This document shows positions 49,924-57,579 of a stretch of 64,000 bases of DNA, piece by piece. A model generated the notes under the pieces. That model was given only the letters and a program-made list of their open reading frames with translations. It had not been told where the DNA came from and ran no database searches. The stretch's first letter is position 1; the number at the start of each line of letters is the position of its first letter. Source of the DNA: Oscillospiraceae bacterium (lineage in GTDB: Bacteria > Bacillota > Clostridia > UMGS1810); assembly GCA_015069095.1 (NCBI GenBank), contig SVJH01000008.1:1-64000 (forward strand), in the 5' to 3' direction. Both the position numbers and the translations under genes were made by a program.

Positions 49924-51028
49924 TTTCTAAAAGCCTCCCGTCAGTATATTTATAAAGTGTTTTGTATTTTATTTTTCCAATTTCTTCTTTTTGTACTTTT
50001 GTAGTTTCGCCTTTTTGTGTAAGGGCATTTACTTCTTTCAAAAGCGAAATTGCATCTGCGTTTTCGTCGTAAATTATAAGGTTGTCCACGTCGTATTTAG
50101 AAATTGAACTGTCGTACATTGATAATATATCAAAATATACAGCAAAGCCGATTGCACCATCATCTCTTCCAAATTTGCATACAAGATTATCATAGCGTCC
50201 GCCAGATAAAATGTTGCAAGGAATATTTTCAATAAATCCCTGGAAAATAATTCCGTTGTAGTAGTCTAAATCGTTGATAATTGAAAAATCAAGATGAACA
50301 TTTTTTTCAATTCCAAGTTCTTTAAGAGCGCTATATATTGTTTTAATTTCGCTATATGCCACTTCCATTTTTTCGTTTGAAATAAGGTTTTTCATTTTTG
50401 GAAGAACGCTTTCAAATGAGCCGTATAAAAGAGATAGTGTAGCAAGTTTTTGAGCAAAATCATCTGAAAGATTTTCATCTTTGCAAAGTGATAAGATTTC
50501 GTGCTGATTTTTTTCGCTTATGTATTTTAAAAGTTTCTGTGAATTTTCATATCCAACATTTTCGCTTTCTAAAAGTCCTGTTACAAATGCCATGTGCGAA
50601 ATGTCAAGAATGTAGTTTTTGTTTATAAGTTCCAAACTTTTTGCAGCAAGATATATAACTTCACAAGTTTCGTAAGTGTTAATATCTCCGATATATTCAA
50701 GACCAACCTGCATAATTTCTTTAAATTCGCGTGTACCCTGACTTGTTCTGTAAACATTTTCGCTGTAGTACACTTTCTGGCTCTGGTCATGTTTTGTGTT
50801 TTTTACAATCGATAGGGTAACGTCTGGTTTTAATGCCATAAGTTTACCTGTAAGGTCTGTAAATGTAATTATGTTTTCAGTTTTTAAAAAACTTTTATTT
50901 TCAAGATAAAAATCGTACTCTTCAAACTTTTGCATTTTGTATTTTTTGTATCCGTACGATTCATAAAGTGCTCTAAGATTAAGAGTCGCTTTTTCTTCAG
51001 TTTTTAGTATTTTTTCGCTTAATTTCAA
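49907..51028 (-). CDS. hisZ: ATP phosphoribosyltransferase regulatory subunit HisZ
   Basis: A 373-residue histidyl-tRNA synthetase-like protein without aminoacylating residues, which works with short-form HisG. It has class II motif 2-like YYSENVYRTSQGTREFKEIMQVGLEYIG and motif 3-like GGRYDNLVCKFGRDDGAIGF. I start at TTG 51028 (complement), nine bases after AAGAAAGG; an earlier TTG overlaps that site. It is the first gene of the operon and overlaps hisG. Confidence 0.92.
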   Translation of the reverse strand: MKLSEKILKTEEKATLNLRALYESYGYKKYKMQKFEEYDFYLENKSFLKTENIITFTDLTGKLMALKPDVTLSIVKNTKHDQSQKVYYSENVYRTSQGTREFKEIMQVGLEYIGDINTYETCEVIYLAAKSLELINKNYILDISHMAFVTGLLESENVGYENSQKLLKYISEKNQHEILSLCKDENLSDDFAQKLATLSLLYGSFESVLPKMKNLISNEKMEVAYSEIKTIYSALKELGIEKNVHLDFSIINDLDYYNGIIFQGFIENIPCNILSGGRYDNLVCKFGRDDGAIGFAVYFDILSMYDSSISKYDVDNLIIYDENADAISLLKEVNALTQKGETTKVQKEEIGKIKYKTLYKYTDGRLLEIEKND

Positions 51029-51063
51029 AAGATTCAACCTTTCTTAAAAAATAATTTAAAGGA

Positions 51064-51092
51064 ATTATATCACACTTTAGTGCTTTAGTCAA
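51064..51092 (-). promoter_or_regulatory. Promoter of the histidine operon
   Basis: Minus-strand TTGACT (51087-51092) and perfect TATAAT (51064-51069) with a 17-base spacer. The leader to hisZ is only about 30 bases, so no His attenuator or T-box is present here. Confidence 0.8.
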
Positions 51093-51179
51093 GTAAATCG
51101 CTAAATTATTTTTAATATTTTTTGCCCGTTATATTTATAATAAATTATAGTTTAACACAAATACTAAAAAAGGTCAATA

Positions 51180-51207
51180 AAAAAAGACGATTTGCATCGT
51201 CTTTTTT
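51180..51207. terminator. Terminator facing the histidine operon promoter region
   Basis: AAGACGAT-TTGC-ATCGTCTT, flanked by A-run and T-run, usable both ways. It stands between the repeat array and the histidine promoter. Confidence 0.75.
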
Positions 51208-51714
51208 AACCGCAAAAACCCTCTTAGGCTTCAAGCCCCATTTTCCGATTAAACTAAAAAGGCACCGACATAAAGTCGATGCTTTATTTTGGTGCGGCAA
51301 ATGGGACCACGTATGCTTTGCATCCGTACTGCTTGTCGACCCAAACCTACGGTTTTGGTACCCGACTGCACACCTTTTTGCTGAAAAATAGTCCACCGGA
51401 CTATTTTTTTAACCGCAAAAACCCTCTTAGGCTTCAAGCCCCATTTTCCGATTAAACTAAAAAAGCACCGACATAAAGTCGATGCTTTATTTTGGTGCGG
51501 CAAATGGGACCACGTATGCTTTGCATCCGTACTGCTTGTCGACCCAAACCTACGGTTTCGGTACCCGACTGCACACCTTTTTGCTGAAAAATAGTCCACC
51601 GGACTATTTTTTAAACCGCAAAAACCCTCTTAGGCTTCAAGCCCCATTTTCCGATTAAACTAAAAAAGCACCGACATAAAGTCGATGCTTTATTTTGGTG
51701 CGGCAAATGGGACT
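51208..51714. repeat. 203-bp tandem repeats carrying tRNA 3' ends (attachment region)
   Basis: Two nearly identical 203-base units (51208-51410, 51411-51613) and a partial third (51614 on) share a hairpin terminator (GCACCGAC/GTCGATGC) followed on the minus strand by a tRNA 3' end, GTCCCATTTGCCGCACCA. The third unit extends into a full T-arm (GGGTTCAAGTCCC) and then meets integrase-side DNA. This looks like the integration site of the second prophage in a tRNA gene, with two extra flank copies. Confidence 0.7.
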
Positions 51715-51725
51715 TGAACCCATAC
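51690..51725 (-). other. Attachment site: 3' fragment of a tRNA gene
   Basis: Read on the minus strand, T-arm GGGTTCAAGTCCC plus acceptor end ATTTGCCGCACCA of a tRNA appears with no matching 5' half. Integrase lies 80 bases away. The intact tRNA copy should be at the far prophage end, beyond the window. Confidence 0.65.
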
Positions 51726-51802
51726 ACATATTTTGTTTTTTTAGTTGTAATGCCGTTTTTCTCTTTCTTAAATATATGGAAATAACCCACTTTTTAACCC
51801 AC

Positions 51803-52897
51803 TTAAATGTATTTTTCAAAAATTGTTTCGAGTTCCATTGCGGTTGACTTTCTTTCTCCGGATACTTCATGGCCGTACGTTCCGAAAGTATCCATCGATT
51901 TGCTATGTCCTACCAACGATTTTACCATACCTTCGGGAAGTGTTTTTGCAAGTGAAACAAAAGTGTGTCTTATTTCGTACATTGTACATTTTGTAATATT
52001 ATTATATTTGCAGTATGCTTTCCATCGTTTTAAAAGATTATCTTGTTTTATTTGACCACCGTATATATTGCAAAAAACGAATTTGCTTTTTATGTGGCAT
52101 TGCATTTGCAGATGCCATTGGTCTTGTATTACTTTTTTAGCAAATTCCGTCAAATCAAATGCTCTAATGGCGTTTTTGTTTTTTCCGTTCGTTATTTTAT
52201 TATCAGAATTTATAGAACGTTTGAGTTTAACTGTATCATTTTCTATATCTTGCCATTGTAATCCTATTAACTCGCCAGGTCGCAATCCAGTAAGAACTGC
52301 AAAGCGGTATGCATTTATATAAAATTCATCTGTTTCATCTTTATATCTTATTGTTTTATTACTGTTAAATAAAATTTTTAAATCGTTTGGCTGCAGTATT
52401 GTTCTTTCTCCTTCGGGTGCATTTTTTGGAACACAAAGACTTTCGGGAAAGAGTGTTGTGTGTTTTGTTTTTCGACAGTATTTTATAAATCCTAATAAAC
52501 ACCCTCTAATATTAGACAATGTTTTTTTTGATAATCCTTTTCGGTATGCTTTGTTGATAACATCTTGTAAGTGTTGCTCATTAAGATTTCCAATTTGAAT
52601 ATTTCCTATGTTTGGATTTATCCAATTATTATAGTAACTGGTGTATTGCCTTACATTTGTTTCTGAGGTTGTGATTTTTAAAGTTTCAAGCCACTTCTTA
52701 AACAAAGAAGATATTTTTTCTTTTGTGTTTGTTATATCATCTTCAAGCCATTCATCTGCTTTTATATGACATTCAGTTTTCCCTTTTCTTCCGGGTGTTG
52801 ATGAAGTGAATGTTTTTCTTATTCCATCTTTTTGTACTTTTATTTGCCAACGTTGATATTTTTCAAGCCACGTAGCAACATTTGTTCTTTTTGCCAT
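51803..52897 (-). CDS. int: Tyrosine-type phage integrase
   Basis: The 364-residue recombinase has an N-terminal AP2-like arm-binding domain (about 1-55), a SAM-like core-binding domain (about 60-145) and a catalytic domain with Arg206 (TGLRPGE), Arg310 (YEIRHTF), His331 (GHSKS) and Tyr341 (TYGHE). It would join phage and host at the tRNA 3' end 80 bases downstream. ATG with AAAGGAGTG upstream. Confidence 0.95.
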   Translation of the reverse strand: MAKRTNVATWLEKYQRWQIKVQKDGIRKTFTSSTPGRKGKTECHIKADEWLEDDITNTKEKISSLFKKWLETLKITTSETNVRQYTSYYNNWINPNIGNIQIGNLNEQHLQDVINKAYRKGLSKKTLSNIRGCLLGFIKYCRKTKHTTLFPESLCVPKNAPEGERTILQPNDLKILFNSNKTIRYKDETDEFYINAYRFAVLTGLRPGELIGLQWQDIENDTVKLKRSINSDNKITNGKNKNAIRAFDLTEFAKKVIQDQWHLQMQCHIKSKFVFCNIYGGQIKQDNLLKRWKAYCKYNNITKCTMYEIRHTFVSLAKTLPEGMVKSLVGHSKSMDTFGTYGHEVSGERKSTAMELETIFEKYI

Positions 52898-52922
52898 GAT
52901 ATTTTACACTCCTTTATAAAAT

Positions 52923-53041
52923 TTGACATTTAAAAAAGGATATGCTAAAATATACTTGCTTAAGGGTATGTGTTTAGCATATCTTGCGTGGTATTGGTAG
53001 TACCACATAAATCGACTTGTTGGTAGCAGGTCGATTTTTTA
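52923..53041 (+). ncRNA. Candidate small RNA with twin identical loops
   Basis: A plus-strand promoter, TTGACA (52923-52928), 17 bases, TAAAAT (52946-52951), would start an RNA near 52958 that ends at a terminator (AATCGACTTG/CAGGTCGATT then six T, to 53040), about 83 bases. It has two hairpins, GTGGTA/TACCAC (52988-53006) and the terminator stem (53010-53036), and both have the same 7-base loop TTGGTAG. No credible protein is encoded, apart from a ten-codon frame starting MCLAY. Confidence 0.55.
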
Positions 53042-53046
53042 TTGTC

Positions 53047-53259
53047 TTAATTTTCATTACAATATTCACATATGTTTTCTCCGTCTTCTGTTTCATGAAA
53101 TTCGACCACATCCCACAACCAATACTCGTTACAACGGTCGCATTTTATATAATTCAATTCATCCAAACAATCTTCGCACAATCTTGTTTCTTCATCTACA
53201 ATAATAACTTCTGTTTTTTCTCCGCATTCTGTGCATATATCAATAATTTTTTCTGACAT
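53047..53259 (-). CDS. Small zinc-ribbon protein
   Basis: I start at MSEKII (complement 53259), ten bases after GGAAGG, giving 70 residues. Three Cys pairs are visible: CTECGE, LCEDCLD with CDRCNEY, and a final CEYCNEN, so it probably binds two zinc ions. It is highly acidic. Small proteins of this type often lie between integrase and repressor; no function can be named. Confidence 0.6.
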   Translation of the reverse strand: MSEKIIDICTECGEKTEVIIVDEETRLCEDCLDELNYIKCDRCNEYWLWDVVEFHETEDGENICEYCNEN

Positions 53260-53280
53260 AGGTTTCATTCCTTCCGTTTT

Positions 53281-53943
53281 TTAAGGTCTATAACTCCAAA
53301 ATTTGACCTCGTTATTTTGCAAATATTTCATAATATTATTTTTTTGTTCGGGATTTATATATTCAAAAAGTAACCTTGTTTTTTCATTTTTTATGATGAA
53401 TAGATGCGTAATTAAATATAGTTTGTAATATGTTCTTCCATAATCAGTTAATTGACAGGTGAAATAAGTTTCATCGAGCCATTCTTTATTCTCATATATT
53501 TTATCTTGATTATGTTTGTATTCATTAAGTTCGTCGCAGATAAAATTATACAATGAATACAAATAATATTCTAATGAATTGAGTTTACAAATGTTTTTTG
53601 TTTTTGTTAAGAAATTAGAAAAGTATGATTTGATAACACTTTTTCTATGATATTCTAATATCTCTTCTGCATACTTTTTTTCGCTATCATTCGCAAAATT
53701 AACACGAAACTCTTTAGATAGATTAGAATTGCTTTGCTCTTGCATAATATAGTAGAGTAATTCTTCGTTGCGCAAATCTACCGAACTATCGTAATACATT
53801 GTTATATTTTCTTTTTCTGCTATCCATCCGACTTTTTTAAACATATTTTGGTTATAATGAAGTTTTTTTAGATGTTCATAAAATCTCCAACCACCTAAAA
53901 AAGCGAAAAACACTATACATAAAAGTGTGGATTCAAAATCCAT
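53281..53943 (-). CDS. Membrane-anchored protein, possible lysogenic conversion gene
   Basis: The 220-residue protein has one N-terminal membrane helix (about 5-20, STLLCIVFFAFLGGW) and a long, mostly helical cytoplasmic region rich in Tyr, Lys and Glu with no known motif. It lies between the repressor and integrase and is transcribed with the repressor, so it should be expressed in the lysogen. Genes here often exclude other phages or alter the host; this is inference from position. Confidence 0.5.
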   Translation of the reverse strand: MDFESTLLCIVFFAFLGGWRFYEHLKKLHYNQNMFKKVGWIAEKENITMYYDSSVDLRNEELLYYIMQEQSNSNLSKEFRVNFANDSEKKYAEEILEYHRKSVIKSYFSNFLTKTKNICKLNSLEYYLYSLYNFICDELNEYKHNQDKIYENKEWLDETYFTCQLTDYGRTYYKLYLITHLFIIKNEKTRLLFEYINPEQKNNIMKYLQNNEVKFWSYRP

Positions 53944-53969
53944 TTTTAATCAACCTCTCTAATATTATC

Positions 53970-54602
53970 CTACTTCACATAACTTTGGAAAGCAACTGCT
54001 TTACCGAGTATTCTTATTTCTTCAAGTTTTTCATTTTCGTAATTTTGAACATCATATAATGGATTTTCCGGGCGAAGTTCAATTCGATTTGTATATTTAT
54101 ATACTCTTTTTAATGTAACTTCTTCTCCGATAATAACTGCTGCGATTTCTCCGTTTTCAACATCAGGTTGTGATTTAATGAATACAACATCGCCATCAAA
54201 TATTCGTGCGTTTATCATACTATCGCCTTTTGCAGTTAAACAAAAATCTGCATTTATATTAGCGCTTGCTTCTATAAATGTTTCGTATTCTTCATTTGCA
54301 TATATAGGTTCGCCACAAGCAATTTTGCCAAGCATACGGAATTTTTTTGTTTTAATAGGGGATATATTATCAAATTTGAAAATGTCTATGTTATCGTTCC
54401 CGGAAAGGTAATCTACAGAAACGTTGAATAATTCGGCTAAATTTACAACAACAGTATAAATTGGCTCTTGCAATCCGTTTTCGTATCTACTTAAAGTACT
54501 CTTGTTCATTTTCCCGTTAAATCTTTCATTATATAACTCAATGACTTTGTCCATTGAAAATTTGTTGCGTTCTCGCAATTCTTTTAATCTTTTTCCAAAC
54601 AT
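53970..54602 (-). CDS. LexA-like phage repressor (Xre plus peptidase S24)
   Basis: The 210-residue CI-type repressor has an N-terminal helix-turn-helix (about 5-65, with STLSRYENG) and a C-terminal S24 self-cleavage domain with Cys96-Gly97 as the likely cut site (KIACGEP), Ser128 (KGDSMI) and Lys165 (VTLKRVY). RecA-stimulated self-cleavage after DNA damage would induce the prophage. I start at MFGKRL (complement 54602), nine bases after GGAGG. Confidence 0.92.
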   Translation of the reverse strand: MFGKRLKELRERNKFSMDKVIELYNERFNGKMNKSTLSRYENGLQEPIYTVVVNLAELFNVSVDYLSGNDNIDIFKFDNISPIKTKKFRMLGKIACGEPIYANEEYETFIEASANINADFCLTAKGDSMINARIFDGDVVFIKSQPDVENGEIAAVIIGEEVTLKRVYKYTNRIELRPENPLYDVQNYENEKLEEIRILGKAVAFQSYVK

Positions 54603-54624
54603 ATGTTTACACCTCCGCAACAAA

Positions 54625-54653
54625 ATAATAACATCATTTTATCGAAAAAGCAA
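54625..54653 (-). promoter_or_regulatory. Repressor promoter of the second prophage
   Basis: Minus-strand TTGCTT (54648-54653) and TATTAT (54625-54630), 17-base spacer, just before the LexA-like repressor gene. A GCAACAAA half-site lies at about 54616. Confidence 0.6.
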
Positions 54654-54700
54654 TAGTTTTTTAGGAAAAAACAAAAAAAGTTTTAAAAAAACAAAAAAAG

Positions 54701-54732
54701 TTGTTGACAAAGCAACAAAAAGGTGTTATCAT
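54701..54732 (+). promoter_or_regulatory. Lytic promoter and operator of the second prophage
   Basis: TTGACA (54704-54709) and TATCAT (54727-54732), 17-base spacer, overlapping the dyad TTGTTG-ACAAAG-CAACAA (54701-54718); a further GCAACAAAG lies at about 54737. The repressor and Cro-like protein probably bind here. Confidence 0.7.
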
Positions 54733-54762
54733 AAAAGCAACAAAGTGAAAGGAGTAGATGTT

Positions 54763-54981
54763 ATGCCTACAAAAATCCATAAACCATATGCGAAATTTAA
54801 AGGTTGGATTAGAGAAAATGGCTTAAATTATCAAGAGATAGCTGATTTTTTGGGTTTAAATCTTGCAACAGTAAGTAACAAAATCAATGGACAATCAGAC
54901 TTTTCGCTATCGGAAATAAATGCATTAAGAAAAAAATATAACTTAAGTAGCGAAATTTTTTTTACAGACAGTGTTGCTTAA
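54763..54981 (+). CDS. Cro-like Xre regulator
   Basis: A 72-residue helix-turn-helix protein (YQEIADFLGLNLATVSNKINGQSDFS region) divergent from the LexA-like repressor. ATG at 54763 lies eight bases after AAAGGAG. As the first gene behind the lytic promoter it has the usual place and size of Cro, which would compete with the repressor at shared operators. Confidence 0.82.
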   Translation: MPTKIHKPYAKFKGWIRENGLNYQEIADFLGLNLATVSNKINGQSDFSLSEINALRKKYNLSSEIFFTDSVA

Positions 54982-55015
54982 ACGATAACAAATTAGAGAA
55001 ATGAGGTGTGAAGGG

Positions 55016-55147
55016 TTGAAGAGAAAAAGAAGAACTTCCATGACATATAACGAGAGAATGGAATCAAAGAAAAAGAGTTTTTATGATAAGTATTGGTGGA
55101 TTCCGTTTGCAATATCAATTCTTGCTCTCATACGAACTTTTTTATGA
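55016..55147 (+). CDS. Small membrane protein, 43 aa
   Basis: TTG at 55016, seven bases after GAGGTG, gives 43 residues: a basic N-terminus (KRKRRTSM), a charged linker, and a C-terminal membrane helix (YWWIPFAISILALIRTFL). A start at ATG 55001 would add five residues. It converges with the next gene, overlapping it tail to tail by 20 bases. Function unknown. Confidence 0.45.
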   Translation: MKRKRRTSMTYNERMESKKKSFYDKYWWIPFAISILALIRTFL

Positions 55148-55484
55148 GATTTATTAAAAAATTTATAAGTTTTATAATTTCAGGTCGAAGAAGAGCAACT
55201 ATTGAGATGGTTGTAGGTATCCAAAAATTAAAAAATTTTGCTTTGTGCTTAGTAATGGTTTCAAAATATATTTCAACATGGGTATCTTGAGGTCGATGTA
55301 GACGAACGTCGGTAACATAAAATTTTTCCTGATTGTTAATAGAAATAATATGTCCGGGTTTTATTCTTTGTTTGTTTGGAATCAGAAAGTGTTCGTCGCA
55401 CAAATCACTTTTTTTAATAAATTTGCAAGGAAGAGTCCACATGAGTTTCTTTCCTTTGTAAATTTGGCAAATATCAAAATTCAT
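55128..55484 (-). CDS. Phage protein with C-terminal membrane helices
   Basis: The 118-residue product (ATG complement 55484, eight bases after AAGGAG) has a beta-rich N-terminal part (SINNQEKFYVTDVRLHRPQDTHVEIYFE) that resembles a small SH3-like fold, then two membrane segments (FWIPTTISIVALL; IIKLINFLINLI). It runs against the surrounding operon. Its ribosome site lies in the loop of a perfect 11-bp inverted repeat (55483-55514). No family recognised. Confidence 0.5.
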   Translation of the reverse strand: MNFDICQIYKGKKLMWTLPCKFIKKSDLCDEHFLIPNKQRIKPGHIISINNQEKFYVTDVRLHRPQDTHVEIYFETITKHKAKFFNFWIPTTISIVALLRPEIIKLINFLINLIKKFV

Positions 55485-55514
55485 TATAATCACTCCTTAA
55501 AAAGTGATTATAAC
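55483..55514. promoter_or_regulatory. 11-bp inverted repeat over a ribosome binding site
   Basis: TTATAATCACT and AGTGATTATAA flank an 8-base loop. On the minus strand the loop contains part of AAGGAG for the 55128-55484 gene and the second arm runs up to its ATG. It could be an operator or an RNA switch. Confidence 0.45.
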
Positions 55515-55567
55515 ACAGGACAAAAAATAAGTCAAAAATACTGAATAATTAAAAAGAAGGTGTTGTA

Positions 55568-55783
55568 TTGCCAAGAATATATGATTGCATACTTGCTCGA
55601 TGTCCATTTTTTATATCAAGCGGAAAAAAGAGTGTAATGTGTGAAGGAATTACAGACAAGTGCAACATTAACTTATTGTTTGCATCGGTTGAAGAGAGAA
55701 GACTACATCGAGAACAGTACTGCAATTTGGCATACAAAGACTGCATGATATTTAAAATGCTTGATGCAAAATATGATGGATAA
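55568..55783 (+). CDS. Cysteine-rich small phage protein, 71 aa
   Basis: TTG at 55568 follows AGAAGGTG. The 71-residue protein has CILARCPFF, MCEGITDKCNI, and YCNLAYKDC, a set of Cys residues spaced for metal binding; the late C..RE.YC pattern is seen in many small Firmicutes phage proteins. It lies in the early operon after the Cro-like gene. Confidence 0.62.
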   Translation: MPRIYDCILARCPFFISSGKKSVMCEGITDKCNINLLFASVEERRLHREQYCNLAYKDCMIFKMLDAKYDG

Positions 55784-55874
55784 GGGATAAATCCCTTTTA
55801 CATAAGTTTTTGTTTTACATTATTTTGTTTTCTTTAAAAAAATCAAAAAATTGATTATGTTAGGAGATGTTGAT

Positions 55875-56090
55875 ATGCGCAAATATAGCAAACTCAGAGG
55901 AGTAATGTATGAAAAGTGTATATATCAAACTGAGATAGGAAAACTGCTTAAAAAATCTACAACGTGGCTCACAAATAGATTTGCAGGAAAAGAAAGTTTC
56001 ACGGTTGATGAAGCATATAAAATACTTGATTATCTACATATTTCACATGATGAATTTGTAGAATATTTTCCACCTGGTGGATATGTTTAA
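55875..56090 (+). CDS. Xre-like helix-turn-helix protein
   Basis: From ATG 55875, eight bases after AGGAG, the 71 residues form a small helix-turn-helix (QTEIGKLLKKSTTWLTNRFAGKESFTVDEAYKIL) of the kind found in phage early operons as secondary regulators. It ends PPGGYV. The DNA target is not known. Confidence 0.75.
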   Translation: MRKYSKLRGVMYEKCIYQTEIGKLLKKSTTWLTNRFAGKESFTVDEAYKILDYLHISHDEFVEYFPPGGYV

Positions 56091-56108
56091 AAGAAAGAAG
56101 GTGTAAAA

Positions 56109-56309
56109 ATGAAACAAACGATAAAAGAAGTAGTGATTATGTTGCTTGCACTTGCGATTGTCGGCTCATTTGGTTCGTGGGAGATTGACGATATTTCGTT
56201 AGTACAAGCATTATTGCAAAGTGCAGGATGTGCGTTAGCAATATACATAATATGTTTTTTTGACAAAAAAAGAGCCGCTAAAAAAGCGACCCAACAACCA
56301 AATTTATAA
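56109..56309 (+). CDS. Small two-helix membrane protein, 66 aa
   Basis: The 66-residue protein has two membrane segments (about 8-24, VVIMLLALAIVGSFGSW, and 34-51, LLQSAGCALAIYIICFF) and a basic tail (DKKRAAKKATQ). Strong GAAGG site before the ATG. A minus-strand promoter just after the gene points back into its 3' end, so antisense control is possible, as in type I toxin systems. It may otherwise be a plain phage membrane peptide. Confidence 0.6.
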   Translation: MKQTIKEVVIMLLALAIVGSFGSWEIDDISLVQALLQSAGCALAIYIICFFDKKRAAKKATQQPNL

Positions 56310-56334
56310 TAGCATAAATAAAGGACTTTGTCAA
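56306..56334 (-). promoter_or_regulatory. Minus-strand promoter pointing into the 66-aa membrane gene
   Basis: Perfect TTGACA (complement 56329-56334), 17 bases, TATTAT (complement 56306-56311). A possible terminator on that strand, GTCGCT/AGCGGC with T-run, lies at about 56265-56292, giving a very short antisense RNA. Confidence 0.45.
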
Positions 56335-56410
56335 TACCGAAGCAATTTTGACATTAAATCTCCTTAATATATATGAGTACAGCCAGGCAAAGTCCTTTTC
56401 CGCTTCGGTA
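56320..56410 (+). promoter_or_regulatory. Interlocked inverted repeats and promoter before the recombination operon
   Basis: AAAGGACTTTG (56320-56330) and CAAAGTCCTTT (56388-56398), and TACCGAAGC (56335-56343) and GCTTCGGTA (56402-56410), are two perfect complementary pairs in A-B-A'-B' order. TTGACA at 56348-56353 with a TATATA/TATATG -10 about 15 bases on could start transcription between them. The order allows a pseudoknot in read-through RNA. Confidence 0.5.
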
Positions 56411-56434
56411 AATAAATTTTAGGAGAGATAGAAA

Positions 56435-57019
56435 ATGGATAGAACAGAACTTAAAAACACATTTGTTGGATTACTTTATAAAACTGACCGCCTTAATATT
56501 GGTGCGTTAGTTAATTTTTTGGAAAAAACGGGATTTTTTGATGCGCCGTGTTCAACCGGATATCACTTGTGTTATGAGGGCGGACTTTTAGAACATTCTT
56601 TAAATGTATATGATTTTGCATATTCGTTATGCGTTGCCTGGAATATTCCTGAAGATGTTATATCAGAAGACAGTTTGATAATTGCTTGTCTTTTACACGA
56701 TATAGGCAAAGCAGGAGAAATTGACAAGATGTATTATGCACCAAACGTTTTAAAGAGTGGGGAACGAAGTAAGTCAAAGCCATACGTTGTTGATTCGTCA
56801 TTAAGTTTTATGAGCCACGAAGCGAGGGGTCTTAAAAATATATGCAAATTCATTGATTTAACTGAAGATGAAGAGTTTGCAATATATCATCATAACGGAA
56901 TGTATGGCGATGCAAAATACAGTTTGAATGGCAAAGAAAGACCATTACAATTAGTATTGCATTTTGCCGATTTATATTGTTCAAGAGTAACGGAAATGAG
57001 GGCGGAAGAAAATGATTGA
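56435..57019 (+). CDS. HD-domain phosphohydrolase
   Basis: The 194-residue protein has the HD metal motif: His in EGGLLEHSLNVYD, the HD pair in CLLHDIGKAGE, and a later YHHNGMYGD. Such phage proteins may hydrolyse nucleotides or signalling nucleotides and are often next to recombination genes. ATG with AGGAGAG upstream; it overlaps the following Rad52-like gene by eight bases. Confidence 0.8.
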   Translation: MDRTELKNTFVGLLYKTDRLNIGALVNFLEKTGFFDAPCSTGYHLCYEGGLLEHSLNVYDFAYSLCVAWNIPEDVISEDSLIIACLLHDIGKAGEIDKMYYAPNVLKSGERSKSKPYVVDSSLSFMSHEARGLKNICKFIDLTEDEEFAIYHHNGMYGDAKYSLNGKERPLQLVLHFADLYCSRVTEMRAEEND

Positions 57020-57578
57020 TATAAACAATTTAAAGTTTAGGGATTTGAGGGCCGATGAAGTTGATGTAAGAGTAGCAACTGTTACCGACAGTGGTGTTTC
57101 GCTTTTATTATATAAAGATGCAAGATGTGATATGAACATACTTGATGAAACAGTCGGCATAAATGGATGGCAAAGAGACCACAAAGAACTTAAAAACAAT
57201 ATATACTGTGGTGTTGCTATATATGACGAAGTAAAAGGTATGTGGGTAACAAAATGGGACTGCGGTGCAGAAAGTTATACGGAAAAAGAAAAAGGCGAAG
57301 CATCTGACAGTTTCAAACGTGCTTGTTTTAATTGGGGAATTGGCAGAGAACTTTACACCGCGCCTTTTATATGGATACCGAACAAAATAGTAAAAAACGA
57401 TAAAGGCGAAGAAAAGAAACTTGTTGATATTAAAGAGGACAAAGGCAAATTCAAAACCAAAGACAGATTTGTTGTTTTTGATATGGATGTAGTGGACAAG
57501 CAGATTGTATCACTTGGTATAGGCAACGAAACACAAAGAAGCATAGCATATACTTGGCAGCAGAAAAAGGTAAAGTAA
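57012..57578 (+). CDS. Rad52-family single-strand annealing protein
   Basis: A 188-residue recombinase of the Rad52/22 (Sak-like) family: N-terminal LRADEVDVRVATVTDSG, LDETVGINGWQRDHKELKNNIYCGVAIYDE, WVTKWDCGAESYTEKEKGEASDSFKRACFNWGIGRELYTAPFIWI. These proteins anneal single DNA strands in phage recombination. It lies beside SSB, RusA and HD genes, as expected for a recombination module. Confidence 0.85.
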   Translation: MIDINNLKFRDLRADEVDVRVATVTDSGVSLLLYKDARCDMNILDETVGINGWQRDHKELKNNIYCGVAIYDEVKGMWVTKWDCGAESYTEKEKGEASDSFKRACFNWGIGRELYTAPFIWIPNKIVKNDKGEEKKLVDIKEDKGKFKTKDRFVVFDMDVVDKQIVSLGIGNETQRSIAYTWQQKKVK

Positions 57579-57579
57579 T

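Noticed and set aside
51029-51063. Histidine attenuator or T-box ahead of hisZ
   Set aside because: Only about 30 bases separate the promoter from hisZ, with no His-rich leader and no T-box sequence.
51145-51599. Minus-strand frames of 83 and 116 residues across the 203-bp repeats (DAKHTWSHLPHQNKAST type)
   Set aside because: They read through tRNA 3' ends and terminators and repeat with the unit, so they are artefacts of non-coding repeats and not genes.
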